Positions 14,572 through 23,676 of a stretch of DNA of 64,000 bases are shown here, piece after piece; position 1 is the stretch's first letter; each line of letters begins with the position of its first letter. Source of the DNA: an uncultured Arachnia sp. (lineage in GTDB: Bacteria > Actinomycetota > Actinomycetes > Propionibacteriales > Propionibacteriaceae); NCBI GenBank assembly GCA_947493705.1, contig CANLSH010000006.1:62001-126000 (forward strand), given 5' to 3'. The notes below the pieces were generated by a model, which did not search any database, had not been told where the DNA came from, and saw nothing but the letters and a program-made list of their open reading frames with translations. Made by a program: the position numbers and the translations under genes.

Positions 14572-16287
14572 ATGACCACCATTGCCGACGATCCGGCAGC
14601 CAGCCTCATCGACCCGCCCAAGACTGCGGCTGCCGCCGTGTCGTACCTGCGGGTCTCCACCCGCGAGCAGGCCGAGAAGGGCGGGACCGACGAAGGCTTC
14701 TCGATCCCTGCCCAGCGCGAAGCGACCCGGCGTAAAGCCGAACAGCTCGGCGCCGGCATCGTCGAGGAGTTCGTCGACGCGGGAGCCTCAGCCAAGTCGT
14801 CCGACCGGCCCGAGCTGATGCGGATGATCCAGTATGTCAAGGCCAACAAGGTCGCGTACTGCATCGTTCACAAGGTCGACCGGCTCGCCCGCAACCGCGC
14901 CGACGACGTGAGTATCCACCTCGCACTCCAACAGTGCGGGGTCATGCTCGTGTCTGCGTCCGAGAACATCGACGAGACCCCCTCCGGGATGCTGCTGCAC
15001 GGCATCATGTCCACCATCGCCGAGTTCTACTCCCGCAACCTCGCCACCGAGGTCGCCAAGGGCATGAACCAGAAGGCCATCGGCGGCGGCACGAACGGGC
15101 GCGCGCCCATCGGCTACTTGAACGTCCGCAAGCGCGACGAGCTCGGGCGCGAAGTCCGCACCATCGAGCTCGATCCCGAGCGAGCACCGATGATCGAGTG
15201 GGCGTTCAAGGCGTACGCCTCGGGCAACTGGAGCGTCAGCCAACTCCACGACGAACTCACCTCGCGCGGGCTGCGCAGCCTGCCCACGCCGAAGAGGCCG
15301 GCGAAGCCTCTGGCGGTATCCACCATCCATCGGCTCCTGACCAACCCGTACTACAAGGGCGATGTCATCTACAGGGGCACCCGCTACAAGGGAAGCCACC
15401 CGGCACTCGTGCCAGCCGAGGTCTGGTACCAGGTACAGTCCGTGCTCACCGCGCACCAGTGCGCCGTCGAGGCAACCCAAGTCCACGGCCACTACCTCAA
15501 AGGCACCATCCACTGCGGCCAGTGCGGCTCGCGGCTCATCGTCTCCAACGCGAAGAACCGCCACGGCAACGTCTACTGCTACTTCGTGTGCTCCGGTCGG
15601 CACTCCAAGCGCACCGACTGCACACGCCAGGCGATGCTCATCGAAGACGTCGAGAAGCTCGTCGAGGACTACTACACCCGCGTCCAGATCACGCCCGCCC
15701 AGCAGGACGCCCTCGCGGGCATGCTCCACCACGAGTTCGACCGGCTCATGGCCGTCGAAACCGAGGAACTGGAACGCCTCACCACGAACCGTGACCGGCT
15801 CGAAAGCGAGCAGGACCGCCTCATGCAAGCGCACTACGCCGACGCGATCCCGCTCTCCGTGCTCAAGCGCGAGCAGGACCGCATCGTCGCCGAACTCAAC
15901 CAAGTGACCCGCCGCATCGACGCCCACTTCGGCGACTACGCCGACGCCCGAGCCCACCTCGACGACGCCCTCGGCCTACTCGCCAACTGCGCCGACATCT
16001 ACACCCGCTGCGACGACACCAACCGGCGCCTGTGCAACCAGGCCTTCTTCACCAGGGTCTTCATCGACGAGGACAACGAGCTGCGCGTCGAGCACAACCG
16101 GCCCTTCGAGATGCTCCTCGATCCGCAGGTCAACGCCAACGCCCTGACCTGGGCCGCAGACGCGAACAAGGCCCGAACCTCGACCAACGTTTCCGTTGGC
16201 AAGGGTTCGAGCCTTGTGCGTGCGGTGGAGAATAGGGGACTCGAACCCCTAACTTCCACCTTGCAAAGGTGGCACTCTACCAATTGA
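14572..16287 (+). CDS. Large serine recombinase (element integrase)
   Basis: A 571-residue site-specific recombinase expected to integrate and excise the element. The N-terminal resolvase domain has the nucleophile motif SYLRVSTREQ with Ser29, then QREATRRKAEQLGAGIVEEF and the segment HKVDRLARNRADD. The recombinase domain begins near GRAPIGYLNVRKRDELG and includes TIHRLLTNPYYKGDVIYRGT; the zinc ribbon is IHCGQCGSRL with CYFVCSGRHSKRTDC. A coiled coil (ERLTTNRDRLESEQDRLMQA) follows. The last about 20 codons, from ENRGLEPLTSTLQRW, are read from the tRNA-Ala gene, so the C-terminus depends on the integrated state. Upstream lies the structured leader, with weak GTGAG ribosome-site sequence at 14561-14565. 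Confidence 0.9.
   Translation: MTTIADDPAASLIDPPKTAAAAVSYLRVSTREQAEKGGTDEGFSIPAQREATRRKAEQLGAGIVEEFVDAGASAKSSDRPELMRMIQYVKANKVAYCIVHKVDRLARNRADDVSIHLALQQCGVMLVSASENIDETPSGMLLHGIMSTIAEFYSRNLATEVAKGMNQKAIGGGTNGRAPIGYLNVRKRDELGREVRTIELDPERAPMIEWAFKAYASGNWSVSQLHDELTSRGLRSLPTPKRPAKPLAVSTIHRLLTNPYYKGDVIYRGTRYKGSHPALVPAEVWYQVQSVLTAHQCAVEATQVHGHYLKGTIHCGQCGSRLIVSNAKNRHGNVYCYFVCSGRHSKRTDCTRQAMLIEDVEKLVEDYYTRVQITPAQQDALAGMLHHEFDRLMAVETEELERLTTNRDRLESEQDRLMQAHYADAIPLSVLKREQDRIVAELNQVTRRIDAHFGDYADARAHLDDALGLLANCADIYTRCDDTNRRLCNQAFFTRVFIDEDNELRVEHNRPFEMLLDPQVNANALTWAADANKARTSTNVSVGKGSSLVRAVENRGLEPLTSTLQRWHSTN
16167..16216 (+). repeat. Imperfect inverted repeat at the element end
   Basis: Within the 3' end of the recombinase frame, CAAGGC (16167-16172) pairs with GCCTTG (16211-16216), GAACC (16175-16179) with GGTTC (16204-16208), and CCAACG (16184-16189) with CGTTGG (16194-16199), leaving a TTTC loop. 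That is 17 base pairs in 50 bases, ending ten bases before the tRNA 3' end. It may be part of the recombination site or a terminator-like structure. The right arm CAAGGGTTCGAGCCTTG also looks like a tRNA T arm. Confidence 0.55.
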
Positions 16288-16298
16288 GTTAATTCCCC
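16226..16298 (-). tRNA. tRNA-Ala (anticodon TGC)
   Basis: The minus strand folds as a complete 73-base tRNA: acceptor GGGGAAT with ATTCTCC, T8-A9, D stem ACTC/GAGT, anticodon stem CCACC/GGTGG with loop TTTGCAA giving anticodon TGC, a five-base variable loop, T arm AGGGG-TTCGAGT-CCCCT and discriminator A. CCA is not encoded. Its 3' end faces the conjugative element and overlaps the recombinase gene on the opposite strand, so it is the likely integration target and marks the right boundary of the element. Confidence 0.93.
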
Positions 16299-16375
16299 GA
16301 GACACAGCGCGACAAGCATACCCAGATCATGCCTCAGCAGGAAAATGAGGCGGTCGGGGAGGGGTTCGGAGGTGG

Positions 16376-16425
16376 GGTCTCGACATGTCGCAGCTCGTGC
16401 CTCGCGGCGACTACTCGACCACCGG
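16376..16425 (+). repeat. Dispersed palindromic repeat (REP-like), copy 1
   Basis: A block beginning GGTCTCGACATG and ending CTACTCGACCACCGG, with the conserved outer halves GGTCTCGACA and TACTCGACCA around a variable core. Related copies occur at 62572-62602 (inverted) and 62619-62670. It lies in the 250-base stretch between the tRNA gene and xdhC, which otherwise shows no gene. Such GTCTCGACA/TACTCGACC elements are scattered in intergenic DNA of some actinobacteria. Confidence 0.6.
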
Positions 16426-16548
16426 GAGATAGTGCATCTTCCCGCGCCACGGTGCGGCCAAGCCGCCTTGAAGCTCGACACGCGGCCGCTACTCGAGCAG
16501 CTGTGGGTGGCCATCCGGCACCACCAGAAATACGCCACGAGCGATCGA

Positions 16549-17685
16549 TCAATCGCCAGCCGGTGCATGGATGGGGCCATCCACCTCGACGAGCGGCCTT
16601 CCCTCGCCTCCCCACCGTCGCGCGATGATCTCGGCCGCGATCGACACCGCAGTTTCCTGCGGTGTCCGTCCACCCAGGTCAAGACCGATCGGACTGGACA
16701 TCAGCGCCAACTGGTCATCCGTGACACCGGCTTCCTTCAGGCGTCGGGTCCGGTCCTCGTGGGTGGTCCTTGAACCCATGACGCCGATGTAGAAGGGGCG
16801 GATCTCGTCCGGCAGATCCAACACCGTTGACAGCACCGGGACGTCGAACTTCGCGTCATGGGTCAGCACGCAGACCGCTGCGCGCCGATCAATCCGCCCG
16901 GCCTCTGCCTCTGCGGCGACGTAGCGGTGCGGCCACTGCACCACAACCTCGTCAGCGGCTGGAAAGCGCTTCTCGGTGGCGAAGACTGCGCGGGCGTCGC
17001 AGACGGTGACATGAAAACCCAGGATCGAACACTGCTTGGCCAGCGCGGCGGCGAAGTCGACGGCGCCGAAGATGAGCATCCGCGGCGGCGGTTGGAAACT
17101 GGAGACGAAGATCTCCATCTCGTTGCCCATCCGCTCACCGGCGTCCCCGAAGTGCATGAGTCGGGAGTCACCGGCGGCGAGCACCCCTCGCACATCATTG
17201 ACCACTGCGTGATCAGCGAACCGCTTGCCAAGGCTTCCCTCGTGTGAATCAGGTCGGACCACCACGTGACGACCGAGCCAGTCGGCGTTGGGGTGGCGTA
17301 CGACAGTTACCCAGGAAGCAGGACGACCGGCGGCCATGTCGTCGGCGAGCCGGGAAAAACAGGCTTCGTCCTCAGGATCGATGCGTTGGATGAAGATCGT
17401 GAGTTTCCCGCCACACGTGAGACCGACAGCGAAGGCGTCGGCATCGGCGTAGCCGAACTGCTCAAGTACTGGCACGCCGTCGCTGAGGACCTGTTGGCCG
17501 ATCTCGTAGACCGCACCCTCGACGCAGCCACCGGAGACCGAGCCCACGACGGTCCCATCGGCCAGGATGAGCATAGAAGCACCCGGGCCTCTCGGCGACG
17601 ACCCCTGCGCCTCCGTCACGGTGGCCAACACGACCGACTCGCCCCGGCGCAGATGCGCGACAGCTTCAGGCAACACCTCAAACAT
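16549..17685 (-). CDS. xdhC: XdhC/CoxI family molybdenum-enzyme maturation factor
   Basis: A 378-residue protein that binds molybdenum cofactor and helps insert its sulfurated form into hydroxylases of the xanthine dehydrogenase family. The N-terminal CoxI domain has VVLATVTEAQGSSPRGPGAS and GSVSGGCVEGAVYEIG; the C-terminal Rossmann domain has RMLIFGAVDFAAALAKQC and VCVLTHDAKFDVPVLST, then YIGVMGSRTTHEDR. The usual GAGHV in the Rossmann turn is replaced by FGAVDF. It is the last gene of the catabolic operon and overlaps the VWA gene by eight bases, consistent with joint translation. The target is presumably the molybdenum hydroxylase at 29902-33703. Confidence 0.85.
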   Translation of the reverse strand: MFEVLPEAVAHLRRGESVVLATVTEAQGSSPRGPGASMLILADGTVVGSVSGGCVEGAVYEIGQQVLSDGVPVLEQFGYADADAFAVGLTCGGKLTIFIQRIDPEDEACFSRLADDMAAGRPASWVTVVRHPNADWLGRHVVVRPDSHEGSLGKRFADHAVVNDVRGVLAAGDSRLMHFGDAGERMGNEMEIFVSSFQPPPRMLIFGAVDFAAALAKQCSILGFHVTVCDARAVFATEKRFPAADEVVVQWPHRYVAAEAEAGRIDRRAAVCVLTHDAKFDVPVLSTVLDLPDEIRPFYIGVMGSRTTHEDRTRRLKEAGVTDDQLALMSSPIGLDLGGRTPQETAVSIAAEIIARRWGGEGRPLVEVDGPIHAPAGD

Positions 17686-18787
17686 GAGAAATGACCTCCA
17701 TCAGTTCCTCGAACGTGGCAAACGTGTGTCCCGCTACGACGTGGTCCACGTGTGGCAGAACCGCAGCCATCCCGGACTGGATCGGTTCAAAACCGGCCTT
17801 GCCCCGGTGGGGGTTGACCCAGATCAGCACATGACACAAGCGCTGCAACAACTCTGCCTGCTGAGCCAGGAGCGTCGGGTCGCCGCGCTCCCAGCCATCG
17901 CTCATGATCACGGCCACGGCCCCGCGGGCCATGCCCCGGCGACCCCAGCGATTGATGAATGCCTCGAACACGTCACCCAGACGCGTACCGCCGGACCAGT
18001 CGGGAATCATCTCGCTGGCCCTGGCCAACGCGGCCTCCGGGTCGCGGAGCCGCAGGGCACGGGTCACGCGGGTCAGCCTGGTGCCCATCGTGAATACCTC
18101 GACCCGGTGCGTGGGATCGAGGCTGAACCGGTGCGCCAACCGCAACATGTGATCGGCGTAGGGAGTCATCGACCGCGACACGTCGACCATGACGACCACC
18201 GGTCGCGGTTTGAGACGACGGCGCCGGAACCGGAGGACGCCCGGTTCCCCTGCGTGCAGCAACTGCTCACGTACGGTCGCGGCGACGTCCAACACGCCGC
18301 GATGATGCTCCTCGCGGCGCCGCGAGGGTCGGCGCGGCAGGCGAACGCGTAGCCGGGCGAACATCATCGCGACCATGCGGGCCTCGCGAGGACTCAGGTT
18401 TGCCACGTCCCGGTGGCGAAGCACCTCGGTGGCCGATGCCAGCATCGCGACCTCACCGATGTCATCAGTGCCCGCAGCCTCGTCACCGGCACCCGCAGCG
18501 CCGGCCTGGGCAGTCACCAGATCGGTCGCGGGTATGCGGCCCACTTCTGCACCGCTGAACCAGTCCGCGAAGAGACGCTCGTAGATCTCCAGGTCATCGG
18601 GTGAGGAGCAGAGCGTCGCGCGCCCCGCCCAGTAAACGTCGGCGCGGCGCACCGGGTCGAGCGCACCGAGCGCAGCGACGAAATCCTCCGTGCGTGCCGA
18701 GGTGACGCCCGCGCGGCGCAACGCCTGACTGAAGCCGACGAAGCTGCCCACCACCTCGTCCTGCACGGCGCTCGTCATGGCATCCAT
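17678..18787 (-). CDS. coxE: CoxE-like VWA-domain protein
   Basis: A 369-residue protein of the CoxE type. The C-terminal von Willebrand factor A domain carries the metal-ion adhesion motif VVMVDVSRSM (DxSxS) and the later AVAVIMSDGWERGD. The N-terminal part contains AQVRFVAAL-like helices (GFSQALRRAGVTSARTEDFV). In the CO dehydrogenase system CoxE works with the MoxR-type ATPase CoxD in post-translational completion of the Mo active site; here the pair probably serves the operon's own hydroxylase. It sits 18 bases after coxD and overlaps xdhC. Confidence 0.85.
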   Translation of the reverse strand: MDAMTSAVQDEVVGSFVGFSQALRRAGVTSARTEDFVAALGALDPVRRADVYWAGRATLCSSPDDLEIYERLFADWFSGAEVGRIPATDLVTAQAGAAGAGDEAAGTDDIGEVAMLASATEVLRHRDVANLSPREARMVAMMFARLRVRLPRRPSRRREEHHRGVLDVAATVREQLLHAGEPGVLRFRRRRLKPRPVVVMVDVSRSMTPYADHMLRLAHRFSLDPTHRVEVFTMGTRLTRVTRALRLRDPEAALARASEMIPDWSGGTRLGDVFEAFINRWGRRGMARGAVAVIMSDGWERGDPTLLAQQAELLQRLCHVLIWVNPHRGKAGFEPIQSGMAAVLPHVDHVVAGHTFATFEELMEVISHV

Positions 18788-18805
18788 GTCACTGAGCTGT
18801 TCACG

Positions 18806-19684
18806 TCAGGGCGCCAACTGCTCTGTGAGGACGGCCCTGAGGTGCACCGTGTCCTCGCGGTACTTGCTGAGCGCCCCCAACGTCAGCGTCGCGGTGTCGA
18901 GATTGAGGTCGTCCTTGCCGAGTTCGTGGATCGCCCGTGCCCAGTCGATCGTTTCGGCGACCCCCGGCAGCTTGATGAGCCGGTTCTCGGCGCGCAGATA
19001 CTGCACAACCTCCACCACCCGACGCGTCAGCCGTTCACTCACCTCCGGTAGCCGTGCTCGCACGATAGCCACCTCGCGGTCCAGGTCCGGATGGTCGATC
19101 CAGTGGTAGAGGCAACGCCGCTTGAGGGCGTCGTGCACTTCGCGCGTACGGTTCGAGGTCAGGACGACGATCGGTGGCGTTGTTGCGCTGATCGTCCCGA
19201 GTTCCGGGATGGACACCTGGTACTGGGACAGAACCTCGAGCAGCAACGCCTCGAACTCGTCATCCGCGCGATCGATCTCGTCAATCAGCAGAACCGCCGG
19301 GCTCTTCTGCAACGCCCTGAGGATGGGTCTCGCGAGCAGGAATCGCTCGCTGTACAGGATGCCTTCGGTGTTCTCGGCGTCCACCTCGCCACCACTCGCT
19401 TCCAACGTCCTCAGATGCAGGATCTGACGAGCGAAGTCCCAGTCATAGAGCGCCTGCTGCGCGTCGATGCCCTCGTAGCACTGCAGCCGGATGAGGGGGA
19501 TCTGCAGCGCCTCCGACAGGGCAGTGGCCAGCGCGGTCTTCCCGGTACCCGGATCACCCTCCACCATCAGCGGACGCTGCAGCGTGATCGACAGGTAGCC
19601 GACGGTGGCCAAACCCTCGTCAGCGATGTAGTCAACCTGCTCGAGCAGGGTCGACAGTTCAGCCGGGTCAGTCAGTTTCTTCAT
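18806..19684 (-). CDS. coxD: CoxD-like MoxR-family AAA+ ATPase
   Basis: A 292-residue AAA+ chaperone. Walker A is VEGDPGTGKTALA near residues 41-53, Walker B VLLIDEIDRADDEFEALLLE near 130-150, sensor 1 PIVVLTSNRTREVHDALKRR and a C-terminal lid domain. MoxR ATPases with VWA partners remodel metalloenzymes; CoxD is required for maturing the bimetallic CO dehydrogenase centre. I place the start at ATG 19682-19684, which shares a base with the mocA stop (TGATG); the TTG three bases upstream is an alternative. Confidence 0.85.
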   Translation of the reverse strand: MKKLTDPAELSTLLEQVDYIADEGLATVGYLSITLQRPLMVEGDPGTGKTALATALSEALQIPLIRLQCYEGIDAQQALYDWDFARQILHLRTLEASGGEVDAENTEGILYSERFLLARPILRALQKSPAVLLIDEIDRADDEFEALLLEVLSQYQVSIPELGTISATTPPIVVLTSNRTREVHDALKRRCLYHWIDHPDLDREVAIVRARLPEVSERLTRRVVEVVQYLRAENRLIKLPGVAETIDWARAIHELGKDDLNLDTATLTLGALSKYREDTVHLRAVLTEQLAP

Positions 19685-20250
19685 CAAGTCGCCTCATATT
19701 CTGCCGGAGTGTCGATGTCGACGCCGGTCGCCAGATCGGCGCACTCCACCAGTGTGGCGCGGTGACGAGCCAGATAGTGCTTCGCCCCTTCGTCCCCGCC
19801 CAGACTGGCCATCAAAGCGCGCCAATGATCTTCTCCGATGAGCACCGGATGTCCGGGGTGATCATCGTAGGCGGCGCGCACAAGTGCATCCGGAGCGGCA
19901 TGGGCAAGGATGCGACGGATCACCTCAGAGCCGACGTCCGGCAGATCAACGAGATGGATCAGGACCGCCTCCTCATCCCCGCCCTCCGCGATCCGCAGGC
20001 CAGCGCGCAGTGTTGCCGACATACCCTCACCCCAGTCATCGGCCACGACATGGGCGTGGCCCCCAAGCAGCTCAGCAGCGAGCCCCGCCTCAGCTCCCAG
20101 CACGACGACGACACGGTCACAGCCGCCCTCCACGAGCGCCTCGCGGCTGGAGACCAGCCACGGAACTCCGTCCGCACCACGGACAAGGGCTTTGGGTTGC
20201 CCCATCCGTGTGCCCTGACCTGCGGCAAGGAGGATCCCCAGCACGCTCAC
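19684..20250 (-). CDS. mocA: MocA-like molybdenum cofactor cytidylyl/nucleotidyltransferase
   Basis: A 188-residue NTP transferase of the MobA/MocA type that attaches a nucleotide to molybdopterin. The signature LLAAGQGTRMGQPKALV lies at the N-terminus, with VVVVLGAEA and HLVDLPDVG for metal and nucleotide binding and HPVLIGEDHW near the middle. CO dehydrogenase-family hydroxylases use the cytosine dinucleotide form, which MocA makes, so its presence fits the operon. GTG 20248-20250 is chosen because it overlaps the CoA transferase stop as GTGA; a longer frame from 20280 would overlap that gene by 34 bases. Confidence 0.8.
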   Translation of the reverse strand: MSVLGILLAAGQGTRMGQPKALVRGADGVPWLVSSREALVEGGCDRVVVVLGAEAGLAAELLGGHAHVVADDWGEGMSATLRAGLRIAEGGDEEAVLIHLVDLPDVGSEVIRRILAHAAPDALVRAAYDDHPGHPVLIGEDHWRALMASLGGDEGAKHYLARHRATLVECADLATGVDIDTPAEYEAT

Positions 20251-21452
20251 CCGTTCGTCGGCTCGGTTTCGTCCAGCCATGTCCGAATTGAATCATTGTG
20301 TTGACCCAGTGTGGGCGGCGCGGCGACTGCGGCACGGGCCCCACCGAATGAGTTGTCATCGAAGCGAATCACGGGTCCGGGGATTGACAGTGTCCCCTTC
20401 GTGGCATGCTCCACCTCGACGAGCAGTCCCTGGGAAAGAACCTGCTCCCACTCGTACACCTCAGCCAAGTTGCGGACCTTGCCCGAGGGGACCCCCACCT
20501 CATCGAGCAACGTCAGCCAGTGTTCGGCCGGATGCTCGACGAAGATCGCGTCCAGGGTCGCGACCAACTCGTCGCGGTGGGCGACGCGGTCACCGTTGGA
20601 GGCGAAGCGCGGCTCCAACGGATCCAGGCCCACCGCCGGGGCGAACTTCTGCCACAGTGCCTCCGAACCGCACGACAACTGGATGGGCCCGGTGGCGGTG
20701 TGGAAGAGCCCATACGGGGCGATCGAGGGGTGGTGTGACCCTGAGAGTCCCGGCAACTCGCCGGCAACGGTCCACCGCGTGCCCTGGAAGGCGTGGATGC
20801 CGACGACACTGGCGATCAGCGACGTGCGCACCACCCGCCCCCGGCCCGTCTGCTGACGCTCGAGGAGGGCCGCGAGCGTTCCGAAGGCGCCGTTCATGCC
20901 CGCCAGCAGGTCAGCGATCGGGACACCTGATTTCGTGGGCTCGTCGATGCCGGTGAGGCTCATCAGTCCGGCCTCTCCCTGGGCGATCTGGTCGTATCCG
21001 GAACGGCGGGCCTCCGGCCCATCGTGGCCGAAACCGGTGATGGAGAGGATCACCAGGCCCGGGTTCAGTTCGTGGAGTCGCTCCACGCTGAAGCCGAGGC
21101 GATCAAGCACCCCGACGCGGAAGTTCTCGATCAACACATCAGCACGGCGGACCAGACGTGTCATCACTTCGATGTCGCTCTGGTCCTTGAGATTGAGGGT
21201 GATCGACTCCTTGTTGCGATTGGCGGCCATGAAGTACGTCGACTCGCGCTCCTCACCCTCACCGAGGAAAGGAGGCCCCCAGCCGCGGCTGTCGTCGCCA
21301 CCGCCCGGGGTCTCCACCTTGATCACGCGCGCGCCCATGTCACCCAGCATCATCGCTGCCTGTGGACCCGCCAGGGCCCGGCTGAGGTCAAGGACCAGGG
21401 TCCCCGACAACAGCCCGGCGCCGGACGCGCCCATCGCTGTGGGATCCGTCAT
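20247..21452 (-). CDS. Family III CoA transferase (CaiB/BaiF)
   Basis: A 401-residue enzyme moving CoA between carboxylic acids through an enzyme-aspartyl anhydride. Family motifs: VLDLSRALAGPQAAMMLGDM, GARVIKVETPGGGD, a Tyr/Asn-rich ANRNKESITLNLK, ENFRVGVLDRLG, SITGFGHDGP and GVPIADLLAGMNGAFG, whose Asp181 is the expected nucleophile. It starts three bases after the barbiturase-like gene. The pathway makes malonate a sensible acceptor (malonyl-CoA formation), but the substrate cannot be read from the sequence; succinate, formate or oxalate types are alternatives. Confidence 0.8.
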   Translation of the reverse strand: MTDPTAMGASGAGLLSGTLVLDLSRALAGPQAAMMLGDMGARVIKVETPGGGDDSRGWGPPFLGEGEERESTYFMAANRNKESITLNLKDQSDIEVMTRLVRRADVLIENFRVGVLDRLGFSVERLHELNPGLVILSITGFGHDGPEARRSGYDQIAQGEAGLMSLTGIDEPTKSGVPIADLLAGMNGAFGTLAALLERQQTGRGRVVRTSLIASVVGIHAFQGTRWTVAGELPGLSGSHHPSIAPYGLFHTATGPIQLSCGSEALWQKFAPAVGLDPLEPRFASNGDRVAHRDELVATLDAIFVEHPAEHWLTLLDEVGVPSGKVRNLAEVYEWEQVLSQGLLVEVEHATKGTLSIPGPVIRFDDNSFGGARAAVAAPPTLGQHNDSIRTWLDETEPTNG

Positions 21453-21455
21453 CCG

Positions 21456-22562
21456 TCAGCTCATGTCGACGATGGCTGCGACGGGGCCGCCGCCTTCGGG
21501 GCCCTGGTGCGCCGCCGAGACGGAGACGAAGACGGCCGGGTCGCCAGTGACTGCGGCGGTCACGCCACCCACGGCTGCCTTGATCTGGCGGTGCCAGTGA
21601 ACGTCGGAGTCATCCAGCATTGCGTTGCGACGCCCGCGGACCTGACCGTCCTGGCTGACTTCGCACTTGAGGAAGACGTTGACCAGGCGCCCGTCGAGGT
21701 CTGAGGTGTGTGGACGCTCGGGGAGGTCCAGACCGGCGCTGCGGATGGCGTCCCAGATGCCGTCGGCGTCCAATGCATCGTCCATCACGGCGTGCCCGAT
21801 GCGGTAGTTGCCGCCGATTCCCCGCACGTTGCCGACAACGACGACCTGCGCCTGGTCGAGCTCGACGCCCGAGGAGCAGGACGCCACGGCGGAGTAGAGC
21901 TCGCGGTTATGCATGACGTCCTCATCCGTCGGCATCTCGATCTCGCCGAGCGCCACGGCGATGCCCAGTGCGGTGACACCGTTGGAGAGGTCCATCGACT
22001 CGTGGGTGTGCTCGGTCCACACCTTCTTGCCGCGGCTCTTGGCGTCACGAATCGTGTGGATCGTGAGCAGCGGGGTCTTGGTCTGTACGTAGTGCACATC
22101 GGCGGGATCGGTGATGCCCGCCTCACCCATGGCCGCCTTGACGGCGTCCGCAACCTTGGTGACCATCGACACGTAGCCGATCTCCTCGGGCAGCAGGCGC
22201 TCGCTCATCGCGAAGCCGACGCTGAGGCGCGGCTCATCGCTCTTGGCGGTCTTGTCCTCGGGAAGGGTGGCGAAGATCGTGGCGTGGGGGCTGATGACGC
22301 CGTCGGTGCCTCCGGACCACACGATCGGGATCTGACCGACTTCCTTGACCGAACGGGATCCCTTGGCCTGGATGACCTCACGGAACGCCCTGTCGGCGAT
22401 GATCCGCGTGTAGTCGTTGACCCCACCGTTGCCCTCGGTCTTGCCGATGATGGCGATGATCCGGTCAGCTTCGAAAACGCCCTCATCGATGAGTTTCGAC
22501 AGCTCACTGGCGTCGGCGACGGAGTGGATGGGGACCTTGCGGACTTCAATTGCAGATGGCAT
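21456..22562 (-). CDS. Ring-opening amidohydrolase (barbiturase / cyanuric acid hydrolase family)
   Basis: A 368-residue member of the small family that opens cyclic imides with Ser-Lys catalysis in three similar domains. Visible elements are [16 protein letters not shown] and [17 protein letters not shown] in the first, QTKTPLLT and [19 protein letters not shown] in the second, and [20 protein letters not shown] and [19 protein letters not shown] in the third. The neighbours (pyrimidine permease, molybdenum hydroxylase, amidase) favour barbiturase, producing ureidomalonate from barbiturate, over cyanuric acid hydrolase. Start ATG 22560-22562 has AGGAAGGA upstream. The 288 bases before it (22563-22850) hold no gene I can support. 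Confidence 0.85.
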   Translation of the reverse strand: MPSAIEVRKVPIHSVADASELSKLIDEGVFEADRIIAIIGKTEGNGGVNDYTRIIADRAFREVIQAKGSRSVKEVGQIPIVWSGGTDGVISPHATIFATLPEDKTAKSDEPRLSVGFAMSERLLPEEIGYVSMVTKVADAVKAAMGEAGITDPADVHYVQTKTPLLTIHTIRDAKSRGKKVWTEHTHESMDLSNGVTALGIAVALGEIEMPTDEDVMHNRELYSAVASCSSGVELDQAQVVVVGNVRGIGGNYRIGHAVMDDALDADGIWDAIRSAGLDLPERPHTSDLDGRLVNVFLKCEVSQDGQVRGRRNAMLDDSDVHWHRQIKAAVGGVTAAVTGDPAVFVSVSAAHQGPEGGGPVAAIVDMS

Positions 22563-22850
22563 AAAACGTGTCCTTCCTAGGTGGCGGATGCAGCATGTGG
22601 GACCCGGGCTCGATGGGGTTGCCGAAGATGGGTTCTCCGGGTTCCGCAAAAAGCGATGGGCTCGACGTCCTGATGAATGGCTGGTTGCTGGCCCTCAGAC
22701 GTGGCGGGCAGGCCTTCGGCCCTCAGGGCATCAACGCCCGGGGAGATCAGGATCTGCATACCCTCACAGTAAGGGACTTGCCCGCACGCAGGCATGGGCA
22801 GAATCTACCTGAGCTTCCCCGGAACCGTCGGCAGCTCCTGCCAATGGTTC

Positions 22851-23669
22851 TCATCCCAGCTCGCGTCGCAACACCTCCGCCACCGAGCGCGGGGGTCGCC
22901 CCAGCACGGCGCGTGCGCCCACCGCGCCGCAGGGCAATCCGAGCCGGTCGTAGTATGCAAACATCCTGAGCAGCCAGTCGCGTTCGCGAGCTTCGAACAC
23001 GGCACCAGCGCCTGCGGCCCACTCCTGACTGCTGATCCGACGCACCGGCACCCCGCGCCCGAGCACGGACTCGGCCACCCGGGCCACGTCGCGCACCGAT
23101 ACCTGTGCAGGGCCGCCGAGTTCGATCGAAGCCCCGACCAAGGATTCGCCGTCCGTGGAAGGGTCCGGCGGGGGTGAACCCAGCAGAGCAATCGCAGCCA
23201 CCTCCGCCACATCGGCAAGGTCGACGAGACCAAAGGTGCGGTCGGGGTCATAGGGCACCACGAGCGCCGGCTCCGGACCGGACAGCTGGGGTACGAAGTT
23301 CTGGATGTAGGCGCACGGCTGCAGGATCGTCCACTCGACGCCGCTGGCACGCACCAGAGCTTCGGCTTCCGCCTTGCCCATGTGGTGGGGCATCTCCGGC
23401 AGGTACGGCGCCGCGACCGAGTGGTAGACGACCCGCGACACCCCGGCTTCACGGACCGCCGCCAGGATATTTCGCACGAACCCGGCCTCGTCAAGGTGCA
23501 TGTTGGGCGCGATGATATAGATCGCCGAGACACCGCGAAGTGTCGGGGCGGCCTCCCGGAGCTCGGCACGGCCCAGGGGCCGTGCCGAACTTCCACGTGC
23601 TCGAACTGCCTCGATCACAGCCCGGCCGGTCTTTCCCCGGCCACCCACCACGGCAATGTCGGCAGTCAC
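22851..23669 (-). CDS. NmrA-like NAD(P)-binding protein
   Basis: A 272-residue atypical short-chain dehydrogenase fold. The dinucleotide loop is IAVVGGRGKTGRAVIEAV near the N-terminus (GGxGxxG), followed by VSAIYIIAPNMHLDEAGF, VVYHSVAAPYLPEM and the NmrA-type VEWTILQPCAYIQNF. Such proteins are often redox sensors or reductases of unknown substrate; the catalytic YxxxK is not seen. Start GTG 23667-23669 follows the hyuB stop by seven bases, so it is in the operon. Its pathway role is unclear. Confidence 0.7.
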   Translation of the reverse strand: MTADIAVVGGRGKTGRAVIEAVRARGSSARPLGRAELREAAPTLRGVSAIYIIAPNMHLDEAGFVRNILAAVREAGVSRVVYHSVAAPYLPEMPHHMGKAEAEALVRASGVEWTILQPCAYIQNFVPQLSGPEPALVVPYDPDRTFGLVDLADVAEVAAIALLGSPPPDPSTDGESLVGASIELGGPAQVSVRDVARVAESVLGRGVPVRRISSQEWAAGAGAVFEARERDWLLRMFAYYDRLGLPCGAVGARAVLGRPPRSVAEVLRRELG

Positions 23670-23676
23670 CGTGCCG

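Noticed and set aside
22563..22850. Possible small gene in the gap before the barbiturase-type gene
   Set aside because: Frames on both strands have no ribosome site or recognisable protein features; no call made.
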